From contig CAYYOS010000120.1 in the NCBI GenBank assembly GCA_964473355.1, positions 1 through 7,814 on the forward strand: 7,814 nucleotides of DNA, in the 5' to 3' direction. The notes beneath the pieces are model-generated. The model did not search any database. It was not told the DNA's origin and saw only the letters and a program-made list of their open reading frames with translations. Below are positions 6,507-7,814 of this stretch, in pieces; within the stretch, counting starts at the first letter, position 1; every line of letters starts with the position of its first letter. The stretch is from CAYYOS01 sp964473355 (lineage in GTDB: Bacteria > Pseudomonadota > Gammaproteobacteria > Burkholderiales > REEB80). A program made the translations under genes and the position numbers.

Positions 6507-7748
6507 CTAACTCTCTAAAGCATTCAGTAAAACCTGCAAATTTTTGTTCCAATTGTAATTCGCTAGCACCCGTTGCCGGGCTGCATGCCCTATTTCCGGT
6601 GTGGGTTGGTCTAGTTGCGCTATCACCCGCTGGGCAAAACTAGCGGCATCCGCCGCTACTATCAATTCCAGTCCCACTTTTGCTTCGATTCCATCTGCCG
6701 CTTGCGGCGTAGTGACCACAACCTTTTGCATCGCCATGCCTTCCAACACTTTGTTTTGCACGCCGCGGGCTATCCGTAGCGGCGCCACGCAGAGGGTCGC
6801 GTGAGCTAGATAAGGGCGAGTATCCGGCACCTGCCCCACTACCTTGACCCCGGCTAAGTTAGCCAATTTCACCACACCGGCCGAGGGCTTGGCACCGACG
6901 ATATAGAAGGTGGCATTAGGCCGCGTGCGCCTAATCGTGGGCAAGATGGCCTCGGCAAACCAAGTTACTGCATCAACATTCGCCCAATAATCCATCGCGC
7001 CGGTAAACACGATGGATTCAATTTCCGCGGGAAACGGGTTGGCAAAGCTCTGTTGTGGAGAAAAATAGTCGCTGTCTACGCCATTGTTAAAATACGACAG
7101 CTTGTCCCCTGCGGCGGGGGCCAATTCCGAAAATAAATCCCGCTCCATTTTGGAAACAAAAAACGAGGTATCAAACGCCGCCGCAATTTTTTTTTCATAC
7201 GCTAATAAGCTTTTTCCCTCTCGCCGATAAACCCAGCTCATCGGCCAAGATTGGCTGTTGGCATACTGGGCCCACTTATCTGAATCAACGTCGACAAAAT
7301 CCATCACGCGTTTGATTTTACCGTATGGCAGCAAGTATTGCGCCATGGCCGAGGAAAAAGCCAAGGCGCGCCTTACCCCCTGACCCTCAATTATGCTTTG
7401 GGTCCATTTTTGCAACCTAGCATCGCGGTAATAAGGCAAGGTCAAGGGCGGATTAAATAGGCTAACCATGCTTTTTAGACGCGCGCGCTTAGGGTGCAGC
7501 GGCAGCAAAAAACTGCCACCCTCACATAAGCGACCCACTTCTTGGGTGTACTGCCAATCCTCGGCCGTATCGACGAACGCGCCTAAATATACCCGATAGT
7601 GGCGGGCCAAAAATTGCAACATATGGTACGAGCGAATTTTGTCGCCCTTGTTCGGCGGGTAAGGAATGCGATGCGCAAGATAAAGTAAGTTCGGTTTCAT
7701 TGGTACGAGCGCGCTCAAACGGATCTCATTTGGGGGTAAGGCTGCCAT
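6507..7748 (-). CDS. XrtA/PEP-CTERM-associated sugar transferase, stp1 (TIGR03087) type
   Basis: This 413-residue protein is a GT-B glycosyltransferase of the stp1 family found next to exosortase A. The hallmark is HRIPYPPNKGDKIRSYH (26-42), followed by MDFVDVDSDKW (149-159), NNGVDSDYF (221-229), FTGAMDYWANVDAVTWF (248-264), IVGAKP (283-288) and APLRIARGVQNKVLEGMAM (322-340), where Arg325, Lys333 and Glu336 probably contact the nucleotide-sugar donor. It should work in the cytoplasm on the same glycan as its neighbours; the sugar is unknown. The ATG at 7746-7748 leaves 15 nt after the preceding stop. However, residues 1-16 are not family-like, and Met17 (7698-7700), giving MKPNLLYLAHRIPY, is where homologues as I know them begin. 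Neither start has a clear ribosome binding site, so the start is open. An A9 run on the coding strand at residues 185-187 is a possible slippage site. The gene is otherwise intact. Confidence 0.93.
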   Translation of the reverse strand: MAALPPNEIRLSALVPMKPNLLYLAHRIPYPPNKGDKIRSYHMLQFLARHYRVYLGAFVDTAEDWQYTQEVGRLCEGGSFLLPLHPKRARLKSMVSLFNPPLTLPYYRDARLQKWTQSIIEGQGVRRALAFSSAMAQYLLPYGKIKRVMDFVDVDSDKWAQYANSQSWPMSWVYRREGKSLLAYEKKIAAAFDTSFFVSKMERDLFSELAPAAGDKLSYFNNGVDSDYFSPQQSFANPFPAEIESIVFTGAMDYWANVDAVTWFAEAILPTIRRTRPNATFYIVGAKPSAGVVKLANLAGVKVVGQVPDTRPYLAHATLCVAPLRIARGVQNKVLEGMAMQKVVVTTPQAADGIEAKVGLELIVAADAASFAQRVIAQLDQPTPEIGHAARQRVLANYNWNKNLQVLLNALES

Positions 7749-7763
7749 GACCGCATGGCGAGA

Positions 7764-7814
7764 TCATCCCAGATTTTTAACGATATGCGGCCCGATAAAA
7801 TTAGCGATGGGTAG
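7764..7814 (-). CDS. C-terminal end of a probable XrtA-associated FemAB-like protein, cut by the right edge
   Basis: The minus strand enters the window in an open frame reading LPIANFIGPHIVKNLG and then TGA (7764-7766). This short tail resembles the C-terminus I recall for the FemAB-related, GNAT-fold proteins of PEP-CTERM/exosortase A loci (TIGR03019), which end in a similar P-x-A-N-x-x-G-P-x-I-V/A-x-x-L-G pattern. Such a gene is also a usual neighbour upstream of stp1 and xrtA. FemAB-type proteins transfer aminoacyl or acyl groups to cell-wall or glycan precursors; the substrate here is unknown. Only 16 residues are visible, so the match rests on a small motif plus context. The stop lies 15 nt before the longest stp1 start, consistent with one operon. 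Confidence 0.55.
   Translation of the reverse strand, partial: LPIANFIGPHIVKNLG

Noticed and set aside
7363..7374. 12-bp palindrome AAGGCGCGCCTT in the stp1 gene
   Set aside because: It falls in ordinary codons (Arg-Ala-Leu-Ala region) of a gene rich in GCGCG words, and has no companion copy or regulatory position.
1..7814. Search for tRNA or rRNA genes, CRISPR arrays, insertion sequences and attachment sites
   Set aside because: Nearly every base is inside a supported coding region, and I saw no direct-repeat arrays, transposase motifs or clover-leaf sequences.

Overview
The window is a stretch of a bacterial exopolysaccharide and protein-sorting locus of the exosortase A (XrtA, EpsH1-type) / PEP-CTERM kind. 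Every supported gene lies on the minus strand, so transcription runs from the right edge to the left edge. XrtA loci of this design are typical of Gram-negative Proteobacteria. The moderate GC content and gene content suggest a Gammaproteobacterium or Betaproteobacterium, perhaps a marine or soil gammaproteobacterium, but the sequence alone does not fix the genus.

Layout in the direction of transcription: (1) the last 16 codons of a gene cut by the right edge, whose tail resembles that of XrtA-associated FemAB-like proteins; (2) an stp1-type glycosyltransferase (TIGR03087-like); (3) xrtA, a polytopic exosortase with an intact Cys/Arg/His triad and a fused C-terminal EpsI-like domain; (4) an stp2-type glycosyltransferase (TIGR03088-like); (5) an asparagine-synthase-type amidotransferase (TIGR03108-like) with both active sites intact; (6) an stp3-type glycosyltransferase (TIGR04063, Daro_2409-like); (7) the first 209 codons of another family-4-type glycosyltransferase, cut by the left edge.

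The genes are packed tightly. Successive junctions are a 15-nt gap, a 15-nt gap, a 17-nt overlap (with the preferred start), a 1-nt gap, a 4-nt ATGA overlap and a 29- to 30-nt gap. There is no room for an ordinary promoter, and no stretch over 300 bases lacks a gene. I infer one polycistronic mRNA with translational coupling at several junctions. The promoter would lie to the right of the window and the end of the operon to the left.

The glycosyltransferases and the amidotransferase probably build a surface polysaccharide, perhaps one carrying an amidated sugar. The exosortase processes PEP-CTERM proteins at the inner membrane so that they can be exported or attached to this surface material. 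No PEP-CTERM substrate gene, polymerase, flippase or regulator lies in the window. This is a recognisable, already described type of system. The less ordinary points are a terminator-like hairpin inside the amidotransferase gene, an A9 tract in the stp1 gene, a homopolymer cluster in the last glycosyltransferase, and ambiguous starts.
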